From Comamonadaceae bacterium (GTDB lineage: Bacteria; Pseudomonadota; Gammaproteobacteria; Burkholderiales; Burkholderiaceae_C), in NCBI GenBank assembly GCA_027486555.1, contig JAIXOX010000043.1:1-58362 (forward strand): DNA of 58,362 nt, given 5' to 3'. Positions within the stretch are counted from its first letter, which is position 1; the number at the start of each line of letters is the position of its first letter. Made by a program: the position numbers and the translations under genes. Shown piece by piece: positions 1 through 8,363 of the stretch. The notes under the pieces were generated by a model. That model had not been told where the DNA came from and did not search any database. It saw only the letters and a list, made by a program, of their open reading frames with translations.

Positions 1-40
1 GGCCACGGCCGAGCTGGGGGAGTTGGTTGTTGGTGTACAT

Positions 41-66
41 GTGTCCACAAGCTATGAAGTGGACAC
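41..66. repeat. Perfect 8-bp inverted repeat, 10-bp spacer
   Basis: GTGTCCAC at 41-48 is repeated as its exact reverse complement GTGGACAC at 59-66 around a 10-bp centre. It lies just beyond the point where the adjacent 8-oxoguanine deaminase gene loses homology. It could be a recombination site, a leftover end of a mobile element, or an operator of an unseen gene to the left. The repeat is certain; its role is not. Confidence 0.5.
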
Positions 67-73
67 GATGCTC

Positions 74-505
74 TTAGATCTGGGGTGTTGCTGCCAGATG
101 GGATGACCGGACGCTTACGTCGCTGCTGGTAGTGCAGCCGCTCAGCAACAGCTCGGCCATGGCCACTTGGCTTGAAACACGCACCATCTCGGGCGTGAGG
201 CCAACCCAGATCGGGTATAGGCCTTGCAGCCAAGAAAACAGCTCGGCGTTTTGCACGCCCGGAATCGCCCGTGTGAGCGACTGGTACATGTGGTGGTGCG
301 TGTTGATCAGCCCCGGCACCACCACATGGCGGCGGGCGTCGATCACTTCATTCACCTGATTGACCAGTTCGTCGGTGTTTTGAGTGGCGGGGATGATGCG
401 TTCGATGCGGCCATCGCGGATCAAGAGCGAGGCGTCATTGAACTCATTTCTGGCATCGTCTTGTGTGGCGATGCAGCGGGCGCGGTGGATTAGCAGCGTG
501 AGCAT
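74..505 (-). pseudogene. Truncated 8-oxoguanine deaminase-like amidohydrolase (N-terminal fragment)
   Basis: The 143-residue product matches the N-terminal third of the 8-oxoguanine deaminase/atrazine chlorohydrolase-like amidohydrolase family, which deaminates oxidised purines or triazines at a metal centre. The start is the ATG at 505 (MLTLLIHRARC). The first metal-binding HxH is present (H70 and H72 in the NTHHH stretch), followed by the conserved MYQSLTR and ELLLSGCTTSSD stretches. Family similarity stops immediately after TTSSD, where a histidine-rich continuation is expected. An unrelated 15-residue tail then leads to a stop. Intact family members are about 450 residues and carry further metal-ligand His and Asp residues, all missing here, so the fragment cannot be an active deaminase. 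A perfect inverted repeat (41-66) lies next to the break. The family call is firm; the cause of truncation is inferred to be a rearrangement. Confidence 0.8.
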
Positions 506-831
506 GGACTTGTCCTGGGCAAGGGGTGAAACAAGTCGCGGCCGAATCCCCTGGTGCCCGCAAAAAGCGGGGAGGGCGAGCACCACGTTGCCGCGCGTCC
601 CGGGCTGTGCAGTGGAACAATTTTACGGGGGTGTGGTACGCACCATGGTGTTCATCACGCACAGCGCTTATATGCACTTGGTCTAGAGCCTGACTTAGTG
701 GTCTGTGGAGCGGAGTAAATACATTTTTCACATGGCACTTCCACTGGGGAGCCAAAAAGTTAAGTGGTAAGCACGGCGCATAAAGACATTAAAGAGCTTT
801 TGGAATTTTTTTGCGTTTCAGATAAAGCTAA
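506..831. other. Intergenic stretch between deaminase fragment and catabolic cluster
   Basis: No convincing gene was seen on either strand. The right part (about 700-831) is AT-rich compared with the flanks. A 10-bp perfect palindrome, CACCATGGTG, lies at 641-650. The stretch should hold the former promoter of the deaminase fragment and the downstream end of the leftward 0.8-10.6 kb operon. A small hairpin (CAGCTC/GAGCTG) sits at the very 3' end of the CoA ligase gene, but there is no clear U-tract terminator. Confidence 0.5.
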
Positions 832-2559
832 TCAGGTCAATTTCAGCTCGCTCAAAATGAGCTGCTTTAGCTTGTACTTCTCGATTTTGTTGGTCGGTGT
901 TATTGGAAGCGCAGTGACAAACCGTATATGTTTTGGCTGCATGAATTTGGGCATTACTTTAATGACGTGGACACGCAATTGAGACTCTGACAGAGTCAAG
1001 CCTTCTTTCAACTCAACGAATACGGCAATGTCGTCTTCGTCACCAACAAGTGCAGGCAAAGGAACCGCAGCACAGGCTCTCACGCTAGGATGACTGGCGA
1101 TCAAAAACTCAACTTCATATGAGGAAACGTTTTCGCCTCGCACACGGAAAAAACCGCCCATTCGGTCAATGAACAAATAGGTACCTGATCCATCGGTACT
1201 TTCTTTGCAAGCGTCGCCGGTGTGAAACCAGCAGTTGCGCAACACCCTGATCGTGACATCGGGTTTGCGAAAATACGAGTCCAGCAGCAAACCTGGAAAC
1301 CGGGGCCGGAACGCCAGTTGTCCCACCACACCCGGAGGACATGCGTTGTCATCCTCATCCAAAATTGCGACTTCCAACAAGGGGTTTGGCAAGCCCATGA
1401 AACCTTTAGGTAGCGGCTCACGCCCATTTACCACCAGACGTCCTGAGGACTTGCATGAAGCGACGTAGTCTTTTTTGTGCAGCCCCTTCCACATACTGAC
1501 CGGTGTGCCTTGGATATCACCCAACTCATCGATGATCCCTGTGAAGCCAACACCAGATTCAGTTTGACCAAAGCCACAGCTCACAAAATCGATACCAAAA
1601 CGTGTGGCTACTTCATTGTGAGTTGCAGGCAAAGGCTGCATGTGCACCTTATTGAGTGAGTTGGCTTTATCTGATGGCAACGGTTTTGCACTCATTAACC
1701 AGGGGATCATCACATCCAACAAAATACAACAACTGGCCTGGCATTGGGCAATGCGATCCCAAAACTTGGTGGGGCTGAACTTGTCCCACAACCCCACCGT
1801 GTTGCCTAACCAGATGGCCTTTGTCACCACAGCAAACGCTCCGCCGACATGGTACATCGGCAAATCACAATACAAGATATCGTCAGCTGTCGTCGCCATG
1901 CGCAAGGGATAACTGTAATGATTCATCCAGCGAAATGGTTGCACAACGCCCTTGGAGGGTCCAGTGGTACCAGAGGTGTAAACGATATTGGCAATGTCAA
2001 AGGGACTGCGTACCAGCTGTGGCAAGGGGGCAGAGCAAGCTTGTAATCGGCTTAAATCGGTACACTCAAACCGCGCGTCCATTGGCGCATTTTCGGTGGC
2101 TATGTAATCATGATCTGATGCTTGAGGGTGGTGCACAATCAGCCGCTGCAATTGCACTTCCGTTGCAATCTCATTCAAAATTTCAGCAAATGAAGGATCT
2201 GTGATCAAAGCGAAGGGTGCCGTATCGTTGAGCTGATATTGCAACAATGCACCACGGAAATTAAAATTCACCGGTGCAAAAACTGCACCTGCACGCCAAA
2301 TCGCGTACATAGCCAAAGCGCTTACCAGCGAGTTTCTAGTCAACACACTCACAGATTGACCTGGCTGGACTCCCATCTCAATCAAGCCCGCTGCCATGCG
2401 ATCGGTTCTTTTTTTGAATTCAGAAAAAGTAACTTGAATATTGTCTTCGCCGTAGTAGATATAAACCTTGTCGGGCATACGTAATGCACATTCGTCGAGC
2501 TTGTCCAAGACAATATCGCCCTGAGCCACCATGTCGTCAAATAATGCTTGCGGTGTCAT
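832..2559 (-). CDS. CaiC-like acyl-CoA ligase (AMP-forming)
   Basis: An ANL-superfamily adenylate-forming ligase of 575 residues. It activates a carboxylic acid to an acyl-adenylate and then an acyl-CoA in the cytoplasm. Visible signatures are the AMP-binding loop YTSGTTGPSKG (around residue 195), the GFGQTESG motif, the hinge region (WFHTGD ... IDRMGGFFRVRGENVSSYEVE) and the C-terminal PTNKIEKYKL stretch with the catalytic lysine. Overall it resembles crotonobetaine/carnitine-CoA ligases, but the acid substrate cannot be read from sequence. Two ATGs are possible. The one at 2559 has AGGAG seven bases upstream, whereas the one at 2565 almost touches it, so 2559 is preferred. It is the last gene of the leftward operon, 50 bp after the biotin carrier, which suggests it prepares or recycles the CoA ester handled by the carboxylase. 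Confidence 0.85.
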   Translation of the reverse strand: MTPQALFDDMVAQGDIVLDKLDECALRMPDKVYIYYGEDNIQVTFSEFKKRTDRMAAGLIEMGVQPGQSVSVLTRNSLVSALAMYAIWRAGAVFAPVNFNFRGALLQYQLNDTAPFALITDPSFAEILNEIATEVQLQRLIVHHPQASDHDYIATENAPMDARFECTDLSRLQACSAPLPQLVRSPFDIANIVYTSGTTGPSKGVVQPFRWMNHYSYPLRMATTADDILYCDLPMYHVGGAFAVVTKAIWLGNTVGLWDKFSPTKFWDRIAQCQASCCILLDVMIPWLMSAKPLPSDKANSLNKVHMQPLPATHNEVATRFGIDFVSCGFGQTESGVGFTGIIDELGDIQGTPVSMWKGLHKKDYVASCKSSGRLVVNGREPLPKGFMGLPNPLLEVAILDEDDNACPPGVVGQLAFRPRFPGLLLDSYFRKPDVTIRVLRNCWFHTGDACKESTDGSGTYLFIDRMGGFFRVRGENVSSYEVEFLIASHPSVRACAAVPLPALVGDEDDIAVFVELKEGLTLSESQLRVHVIKVMPKFMQPKHIRFVTALPITPTNKIEKYKLKQLILSELKLT

Positions 2560-2609
2560 GCCCATACTCCTAAGTTGTACATTTCATCCGGTCAATGTTG
2601 CGCAAAAAT

Positions 2610-2831
2610 CTATGCTTCTAAGCGGGCCACGATTTGCCCCTCTTTGATCGTTTCACCTTCATGTACTGTTATTTCCATGATCACACCAGCACGGGGAGCG
2701 TCGATGGGGATTTCCATCTTCATGGCCTCGATGATCATCACGCTTTCGTCCGTAGCAACGCGTTGGCCCACAGCGGCTTGGATCTTCCAGACTTGACCCG
2801 CAACTTCAGAGGTGATGTTCAAATTTGGCAT
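2610..2831 (-). CDS. Stand-alone biotinyl carrier domain (BCCP)
   Basis: A 73-residue single-domain biotinyl/lipoyl carrier. It contains the biotinylation motif EAMKMEIP, with K38 as the expected biotin site, between two symmetric beta halves (SEVAGQVWKI and PRAGVIMEI). A partner biotin carboxylase would carboxylate the biotin, which then passes CO2 to a carboxyltransferase. No biotin carboxylase is encoded in this operon. The only one in the window is the BC domain of the single-chain enzyme at 12286-15573, transcribed divergently. The gene lies between the ABC permease (14 bp upstream) and the CoA ligase. It probably forms the carrier subunit of an acyl-CoA carboxylase with the carboxyltransferase at 8364-9905. 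Confidence 0.9.
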   Translation of the reverse strand: MPNLNITSEVAGQVWKIQAAVGQRVATDESVMIIEAMKMEIPIDAPRAGVIMEITVHEGETIKEGQIVARLEA

Positions 2832-2845
2832 GTCAGTTCCTGAAA

Positions 2846-3715
2846 TTAAAGTCGTTGATTTGTTGGATCCAGCACTTTGCGTAATGACTCACCCAAACTG
2901 TTGAATGCCATGGCGGTCAGCAAAATTGCAATGCCGGGTGCATACATTTGCTCTGGCGCAATTTCCATGCTCTGATACGCACGAGCAAGCATCGCGCCCC
3001 AGCTCGGATCAGGAGGCTGAATGCCTAAACCAAGAAAACTCAGACTGGCCTCTGCCAGCAGAGCTCCTGCAAGCAAAATAGTGACTTGCACCAACACGGG
3101 TTGCAACGCATTTGGAAGGATGTGATGCCACAAAATATGTCGAGTTGACGAGCCAAAACAGCGTGCCGCATCAACATACAACTCTTGCCGAACCACTAGA
3201 GTTTTAGCCCGTGCCAAACGTGCCAACTGTGGAGCAAACACGATGCCGACGGCGATCATGCCGTTGGTCAGCCCAATGCCCAGTGCCCCAGTCACAGCAA
3301 TGGCCAGCACGATGGCAGGAAAAGACAACAAGGTGTCGATCATGCGCCCTACCAACTCATCGAGCCAGCCGCCCATGTATCCAGCCCAGATTCCAATGGG
3401 TACGCCCAAACACACCGCAATCGAAACGGCCAAGCAACTGGCGTACAAAGCAGCTCGCGCACCATACAACAATCGGCTGAAAATATCACGGCCCAAGTCA
3501 TCCGTTCCAAGCCAATTCAACTTCGATGGCGCAGCCAATGTGTTGCTCAGGTGCTGCTCAGTGGGGGAGTGCGGTGCGATCCATTCAGCTGTGAGTGAAA
3601 CAAACAGCAAGGTCAAAAGAAATACGAAGCTCAGCGCTGCCCGCTTATCGCGCTGCAGCCATTGAATAAGCCATTGCAAACCGCTAGGCCTGGAGATGGT
3701 GTCCATTTCCTTCAT
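2846..3715 (-). CDS. Oligopeptide/dipeptide-type ABC transporter permease (DppC-like)
   Basis: A 289-residue inner-membrane permease of the DppC/OppC class. It has an N-terminal cytoplasmic segment, a first membrane helix (FVFLLTLLFVSLTAEWIAP), the OppC-like NWLGTDDLGRDIFSRLLYGAR block, and the EAA-type loop (DAARCFGSSTRHILWHHILPN) that contacts the ATPases. It would form the heterodimeric channel with the DppB-like product. The gene starts one base after the dppB-like stop, so translation is probably coupled. The partner subunits (binding protein, two ATPases) are in the same operon. Known substrates of the family include peptides, opines, glutathione and various organic acids or sugars. The surrounding CoA ligases suggest a non-peptide carboxylate here, which is inference. 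Confidence 0.9.
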   Translation of the reverse strand: MKEMDTISRPSGLQWLIQWLQRDKRAALSFVFLLTLLFVSLTAEWIAPHSPTEQHLSNTLAAPSKLNWLGTDDLGRDIFSRLLYGARAALYASCLAVSIAVCLGVPIGIWAGYMGGWLDELVGRMIDTLLSFPAIVLAIAVTGALGIGLTNGMIAVGIVFAPQLARLARAKTLVVRQELYVDAARCFGSSTRHILWHHILPNALQPVLVQVTILLAGALLAEASLSFLGLGIQPPDPSWGAMLARAYQSMEIAPEQMYAPGIAILLTAMAFNSLGESLRKVLDPTNQRL

Positions 3716-3716
3716 A

Positions 3717-4682
3717 TCACTTCACTCTGGGGTCAATGACCCCGTACAAAAGATCTGCCAACAAGTTCAGTAGCAACACAATCACCACCATCGCCAGCAC
3801 GACACCTTGCACCACCGGGAAGTCCCGCTGGAGCGCTGCTTTCACAATCAAGCTGCCCATACCCGGGATGGCAAAAACTGCCTCAATTACCACTGTTGCG
3901 GCCAGCATACGGTTGGCCATCAAGGTCAATACGGTGAGCAAATTCACGCCGACATTCTTCATGCCGTGCTTCCATAAAATGAGCGTCGGCGATAAACCTT
4001 TGGCATGCAAAGTTCTTACTTGTTGTGACTGTAAAAGTTCCATGAGAGAGCCGCGAAGCTGTCGAGAAACTTCAGCAATCCCTCCGGCTGCCAGGGCCAG
4101 TGCAGGTAAGGTTGCATGGTGGATAGCACCCAAGGGGTCTGAACTGAAAACGAGAGATCCTGTGACCGGAAACCATGCCATGTCCAAAGCAAAAACGGAA
4201 ATCAACAACATGGCCAACCAAAAGCTGGGAATGGCCACTCCCAAAGAAGCCAAGGACATCACCAAACTGTCGACCCAGCCGCCCTGACGGCTGGCAGCCA
4301 TCACACCCAAGGGCGCGCCAATGATGAAAGAGAACAGCATGGCCAATACAACAATCAGCGCTGTGTGCGGCAAACAACGCGCAATTGAGACGCTGACCGA
4401 CTCTCCCGTCAGAAGCGATTTTGACAAATCACCCTGAACGGCGTTGCTTATCCAAGTGAAATACTGTTCCAAGAACGAGCGGTCAAGACCATAGAGTTTT
4501 CGTATCTCTTCAATCCGGACATCTGTTGCGTTATCGCCAGCCAAAGTGACAGCGATATCACCTGGTACCAGCTTTAAAAGACTGAAGGCGACAAAAGTTG
4601 CGAAAACCAGCACAGGTAATACCTGTGCCAGTCGTCGCCAGAACAGATCACCGCCGGGCATTGCGTTGAAGAACTTGTTCAT
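3717..4682 (-). CDS. Oligopeptide/dipeptide-type ABC transporter permease (DppB-like)
   Basis: A 321-residue permease of the DppB/OppB class. It has an N-terminal membrane helix followed by the typical periplasmic block (VPGDIAVTLAGDNATDVRIEEIRKLYGLD, split here by family convention), then further helices. The coupling loop around HAKGLSPTLILWKHGMKN and the C-terminal DLLYGVIDPRVK stretch are both hallmarks of this class. It pairs with the DppC-like permease one base downstream. The upstream neighbour is the periplasmic binding protein (29 bp gap). Product class is firm; substrate is unknown. Confidence 0.9.
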   Translation of the reverse strand: MNKFFNAMPGGDLFWRRLAQVLPVLVFATFVAFSLLKLVPGDIAVTLAGDNATDVRIEEIRKLYGLDRSFLEQYFTWISNAVQGDLSKSLLTGESVSVSIARCLPHTALIVVLAMLFSFIIGAPLGVMAASRQGGWVDSLVMSLASLGVAIPSFWLAMLLISVFALDMAWFPVTGSLVFSSDPLGAIHHATLPALALAAGGIAEVSRQLRGSLMELLQSQQVRTLHAKGLSPTLILWKHGMKNVGVNLLTVLTLMANRMLAATVVIEAVFAIPGMGSLIVKAALQRDFPVVQGVVLAMVVIVLLLNLLADLLYGVIDPRVK

Positions 4683-4711
4683 TTTTTGCCGTTTCAGAAT
4701 ACTCTTAAGTC

Positions 4712-6283
4712 TTAACCCAAAGACACTTCATTGAACTTGGGCTTGCCCAACAAATTTGGCCTGAAGCCTTTTACTCGTGCCCCAGTCGCCGCAATTTCGA
4801 ATTGGAAGGCAAGTGGTGCAGAAAAAGCCCCTTCCACCAAAATTCGTTGGATCTTGCTCAATGAGACTTTGCGCTCTTCGATAGATGATTTCTCGCGCGA
4901 CTCTTGAAGCAGAGCGGCCAAATCGGGCGAAACCTCGGCACGGCCAGCATTAAAGTAGGCCTCCTTGCCGTACATCAGCGCGTAGGACATGCTCGGATCT
5001 GGTCGACCAGTCCATGCAGAAAGCAAAGCGTCAAATTTTTTCTCAGCGCCAAAGAATTGACCTGAAATATCAGGAATAGTTCCGGTGGTGAATTTGGCCT
5101 TGATGCCCACCTTACCCAACTGCTCCATGATGATTTCATTGCGACGCATATTGTCTTGGTCGTTGTAGCCTCCAAAAGACAGTTCGATGTTGCTTAGACC
5201 CGACTCCGCTAACAATTTACGTGAACGCTCTGGGTCGAATTTGTACAGGTCTGCCAGTGATTTCTCATAAGCCCAATGCGATGTGGGCAGTTGCATGGCG
5301 GCCATTTCGCCGACGCCACCCATGCCCGCATTGATGAATGCATTGCGGTCAATTGCGCAGTTGATGGCTTGACGAACCTTGAGATTGTTAAGCGGGGCGC
5401 GACCGAAATTGAAGTAAATCTGAATGCAATACAGGGTAGGTGCCGTTACCAACGTAATATTTCTTGCTCTTTCAATCAAGGGCTTATACCTTGCCGACAA
5501 GGCATAAACCATGTCATTTTGACCAGCAGTTACAGAGCGCAATGCAGTTGCCTGATCTGTAATGACAGATATTTCAATGCCGTCGGCATAGGGCTCACCC
5601 GATTTCCAATAGTTCTCATTGCGTGTCACAACGACGCGTTGGTTGTCTTCCCATCTGACAAATTTCCATGGGCCTGCACCGACTGGTTTACGATCATGAT
5701 CATTGCCTAACTCTTTGACCGCTTTGGGTGAGACCATCATGCCTGCGCGATCTGAGAGCACAGCAGGCAGAACTACATCTGGTGCCTTGAGTGTTAGTTT
5801 GACTTGCAAGGCGCCCACAACGTCCACCGCAGTAATGCTGGCCAGATCTGCCTTGAGGTTGGAACGCGCATCCTGACGGTTTCGGTCCAAATTAAATTTC
5901 ACTGCTTGGGCATCACAAGGTGAGCCATCGTGAAAATTGATGCCCGGTTTGATCGTAAGTAGCATAGTCTTGGGATCCGGAAAACTCCAGTCCGCTAAGC
6001 CAGGTTTGGTTATCAGAGTGGCGTAATCCCATTCCACCAAGGTGTCGTAGAGAGTCCATAAAAACACATGGTCTGTGCCAGCACCACCAGTTGCAGGGTC
6101 CAAGCTTGAGGGATTGGTCAAGGCGGCCACTTTCAGAATGCCTCCTTTTTTCTTCGCTTCCTGCGCCCAGGTAGGCATGCCGACCAGACCAATGGCTGCA
6201 GAACCTGCAAGCACGGCTAGCGTCTGTCGACGTTGTAACTGCTGTTGACGGACATTCAATTTGGAATCAACTTGAGTTTTCAT
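4712..6283 (-). CDS. Periplasmic ABC solute-binding protein, family 5 (DppA/OppA-like)
   Basis: A 523-residue periplasmic binding protein for the adjacent importer. The N-terminus carries a probable twin-arginine export signal (RRQTLAVLAG) ending near MPTWAQEA. It is followed by the family-5 features: LDPATGGAGTDHVFLWTLYD, the KPGINFHDGSPCDAQAVKFN block and the VRQAINCAIDR motif. Length matches the family (about 500-540). A clear ribosome site, AAGGAG, precedes the ATG. The gene lies third in the transporter set, after the two ATPase genes (40 bp gap). Family-5 proteins bind peptides but also nickel, heme, opines and other compounds, so the ligand is open. The operon context points to an acid or amide that is later CoA-activated. 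Confidence 0.9.
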   Translation of the reverse strand: MKTQVDSKLNVRQQQLQRRQTLAVLAGSAAIGLVGMPTWAQEAKKKGGILKVAALTNPSSLDPATGGAGTDHVFLWTLYDTLVEWDYATLITKPGLADWSFPDPKTMLLTIKPGINFHDGSPCDAQAVKFNLDRNRQDARSNLKADLASITAVDVVGALQVKLTLKAPDVVLPAVLSDRAGMMVSPKAVKELGNDHDRKPVGAGPWKFVRWEDNQRVVVTRNENYWKSGEPYADGIEISVITDQATALRSVTAGQNDMVYALSARYKPLIERARNITLVTAPTLYCIQIYFNFGRAPLNNLKVRQAINCAIDRNAFINAGMGGVGEMAAMQLPTSHWAYEKSLADLYKFDPERSRKLLAESGLSNIELSFGGYNDQDNMRRNEIIMEQLGKVGIKAKFTTGTIPDISGQFFGAEKKFDALLSAWTGRPDPSMSYALMYGKEAYFNAGRAEVSPDLAALLQESREKSSIEERKVSLSKIQRILVEGAFSAPLAFQFEIAATGARVKGFRPNLLGKPKFNEVSLG

Positions 6284-6323
6284 TCGAGGTCTCCTTCAGG
6301 GTTAAAGTGTGTCAATGAAATTT

Positions 6324-7316
6324 TTAAGCCTTGCCCATGCTGGGGGTTTGCGTCAAATGACAAGCCACCCAATGATCCGGCTCCATTTCGCGCCAAGCGG
6401 GTTTCTCAGTTTCGCAAATTCTTTGTACGTGAGGACAGCGGGTGCTAAAGGGGCAGCCTGCAGGGGGATTCATCGGACTTGGGATCTCCCCCTTGAGAAT
6501 AATCCGCCGATCTTGACGCATGTGTGAAGGCAAGGGCAAGGGCTCAGCAGACAGTAACGCTTGGGTGTAAGGATGCATGGGGTGTTCGGCCATGGACTGG
6601 GCGCTGGCCAACTCCATCATGCAGCCTAGGTACATCACCGCAATGCGGTCACTGATATGCGAAACTACCGATAAATCGTGGGTGATGAATACATACGTCA
6701 GCCCAAATTCTTTTTGCAATTGCGCAAATAAATTCAGCACTTCACCGCGAATAGACACATCCAGTGCTGCAACTACCTCATCGCAAACTAAGACGCGGGG
6801 CTGCAGTGTCAAGGCCCGCGCAATGACGATGCGTTGCTTTTGACCACCAGAAAACTGGTGAGGATAGCGCCTTGCCTGCTCAGCCGTCAGGCCCACACGG
6901 GCCAAAGCATCAAGGGCTATTTTTTCCATGGCCAAGTGATCGCGACGACCAATGGCCACTAACGGCTCCATGACTGCATCGATCACCTTCATTCGTGGAT
7001 TCAATGCAGAATTGGGATCCTGGAAAATGATCTGAAATTGTCGCCGATGAGTTTGTAAAGCTCGACGATTCAAATGGCTTGGGTCAACCCCATCTTGCAA
7101 AATTTTTCCAGAAGTTGGTTCAACCAATGACACGAGTGCACGGCCTAAAGTGGTCTTACCCGAACCAGACTCGCCAATCACGCCAAAAGTCTCGCCTTCG
7201 CGTACCTGAAATGAAATCCCATTAACAGCTTTGACCGTTTGTCCATGACGTCCAGTTGGAAAATGAATATGCAGATCAGCAACCTGCAGCACTGATTTTT
7301 GAGGAGTTGCGGTCAT
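6324..7316 (-). CDS. Oligopeptide-type ABC transporter ATPase (DppF/OppF-like)
   Basis: A 330-residue nucleotide-binding subunit. Walker A is GESGSGKTT, the signature is FSGGQKQR, and Walker B is VLVCDEVVAALD. The signature-linked QIIFQDPNSALNPRM stretch and the C-terminal cysteine-containing oligopeptide/dipeptide extension (PAGCPFSTRCPHVQRIC) mark it as DppF/OppF type; this extension can bind an iron-sulfur cluster in some family members. The start overlaps the stop of the DppD-like gene by four bases, indicating translational coupling. It works as a heterodimer with that protein. Note Walker B reads DEVVAALD rather than the usual DEPVSALD, so proline is replaced by valine; the catalytic glutamate is kept. 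Confidence 0.9.
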   Translation of the reverse strand: MTATPQKSVLQVADLHIHFPTGRHGQTVKAVNGISFQVREGETFGVIGESGSGKTTLGRALVSLVEPTSGKILQDGVDPSHLNRRALQTHRRQFQIIFQDPNSALNPRMKVIDAVMEPLVAIGRRDHLAMEKIALDALARVGLTAEQARRYPHQFSGGQKQRIVIARALTLQPRVLVCDEVVAALDVSIRGEVLNLFAQLQKEFGLTYVFITHDLSVVSHISDRIAVMYLGCMMELASAQSMAEHPMHPYTQALLSAEPLPLPSHMRQDRRIILKGEIPSPMNPPAGCPFSTRCPHVQRICETEKPAWREMEPDHWVACHLTQTPSMGKA

Positions 7317-8362
7317 GTGACTTGCACTCCTGGTAAGCTTAATTCACCGGCACGAACGCAGCGCACTTTACGTTGACTACCAAGCACAATCTCAAGGACT
7401 TGTTCATTTTCGCAGTTGACGGTTGCAGATGCGCAACGAGGTTTAAAGCGACAGCCTACGATCATGTCCTGGGGTGCCGGAACACGTCCCGGAATTGAGC
7501 CTAAGGGCTCACGTCTCTTCGCAAAGCGCGGCAAGGAGCGCAACAACCCAGAGGTGTAAGGATGCAATGGTGTGAGTAAGGCACTGTCTACTGGGGCATC
7601 CTCCACCACTTGCCCGGCATACATGGTGACCATGCGTTGACAGGTCTCGGCCACCACACCTAAATCGTGCGTGATGAACAACAAGGAGGTGCCGGTCCGA
7701 TCACTCAACTCTCGCATAAGCTCCATGATTTGGGCCTGTACAGTGACATCCAAAGCGGTAGTCGGCTCATCCGCAATGATCAACTGAGGCTCACAAATTA
7801 GCGCCATGGCGATCATGATGCGTTGCCGCATACCTCCAGACATTTGATGAGGGTAATCGTTGTAACGTGCCTGCGGGGCTGCAATGCCCACCTGCGCGAG
7901 CAGCGATAGGGTCCTTTCCTTGGCTTCGTTTGATCGGTGTGGGAAGTGTGCGCGAAACGCGTCACTTATTTGATCGCCCACGGTGAACACAGGATCCAAT
8001 GCGCTCATGGGTTCTTGGAAAATCATGGCCAGCTCACGGCCTCGCAACGAGCGCATTTCGCGCTCCGGCAAGGCCAAAATATTGCGTCCATTCAACCAAA
8101 TTTCACCCGTGACCACTGCCACGGCTGGGTCAAGTAAGCGCATGAGCGCCAGCCCCGTGACTGTTTTACCGCATCCACTCTCACCCACCAAACCCAAACG
8201 CTCGGCTTTGCCTATTGAAAACGACACCTCGTTCGTCACAGGAAGAACCCCATTGCGAGTTCGAAACGCGATCGACAACTTTTTTACCTCCAACAGCGGC
8301 GGTGTGCTGGAGAGGGGGGTGCTTGAATCAATCGGGCTCATGGGGTTATTGAAGGGCTGCAA
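7313..8362 (-). CDS. Oligopeptide-type ABC transporter ATPase (DppD/OppD-like)
   Basis: A 349-residue nucleotide-binding subunit with Walker A GESGCGKTV, signature MSGGMRQR and Walker B LIIADEPTTALDVT. The C-terminal GRVPAPQDMIVGCRFKPRC extension is typical of DppD/OppD. It pairs with the DppF-like ATPase to power the importer. The first 20 or so residues are serine/proline/threonine rich, and an internal ATG at 8341 is an alternative start. The gene begins one base after the carboxyltransferase stop, tying importer and carboxylase expression together in one transcript. Confidence 0.9.
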   Translation of the reverse strand: MQPFNNPMSPIDSSTPLSSTPPLLEVKKLSIAFRTRNGVLPVTNEVSFSIGKAERLGLVGESGCGKTVTGLALMRLLDPAVAVVTGEIWLNGRNILALPEREMRSLRGRELAMIFQEPMSALDPVFTVGDQISDAFRAHFPHRSNEAKERTLSLLAQVGIAAPQARYNDYPHQMSGGMRQRIMIAMALICEPQLIIADEPTTALDVTVQAQIMELMRELSDRTGTSLLFITHDLGVVAETCQRMVTMYAGQVVEDAPVDSALLTPLHPYTSGLLRSLPRFAKRREPLGSIPGRVPAPQDMIVGCRFKPRCASATVNCENEQVLEIVLGSQRKVRCVRAGELSLPGVQVT

Positions 8363-8363
8363 A

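Noticed and set aside
641-650. CACCATGGTG palindrome as a regulatory site
   Set aside because: A single 10-bp palindrome without nearby promoter elements or repeats is not enough evidence.
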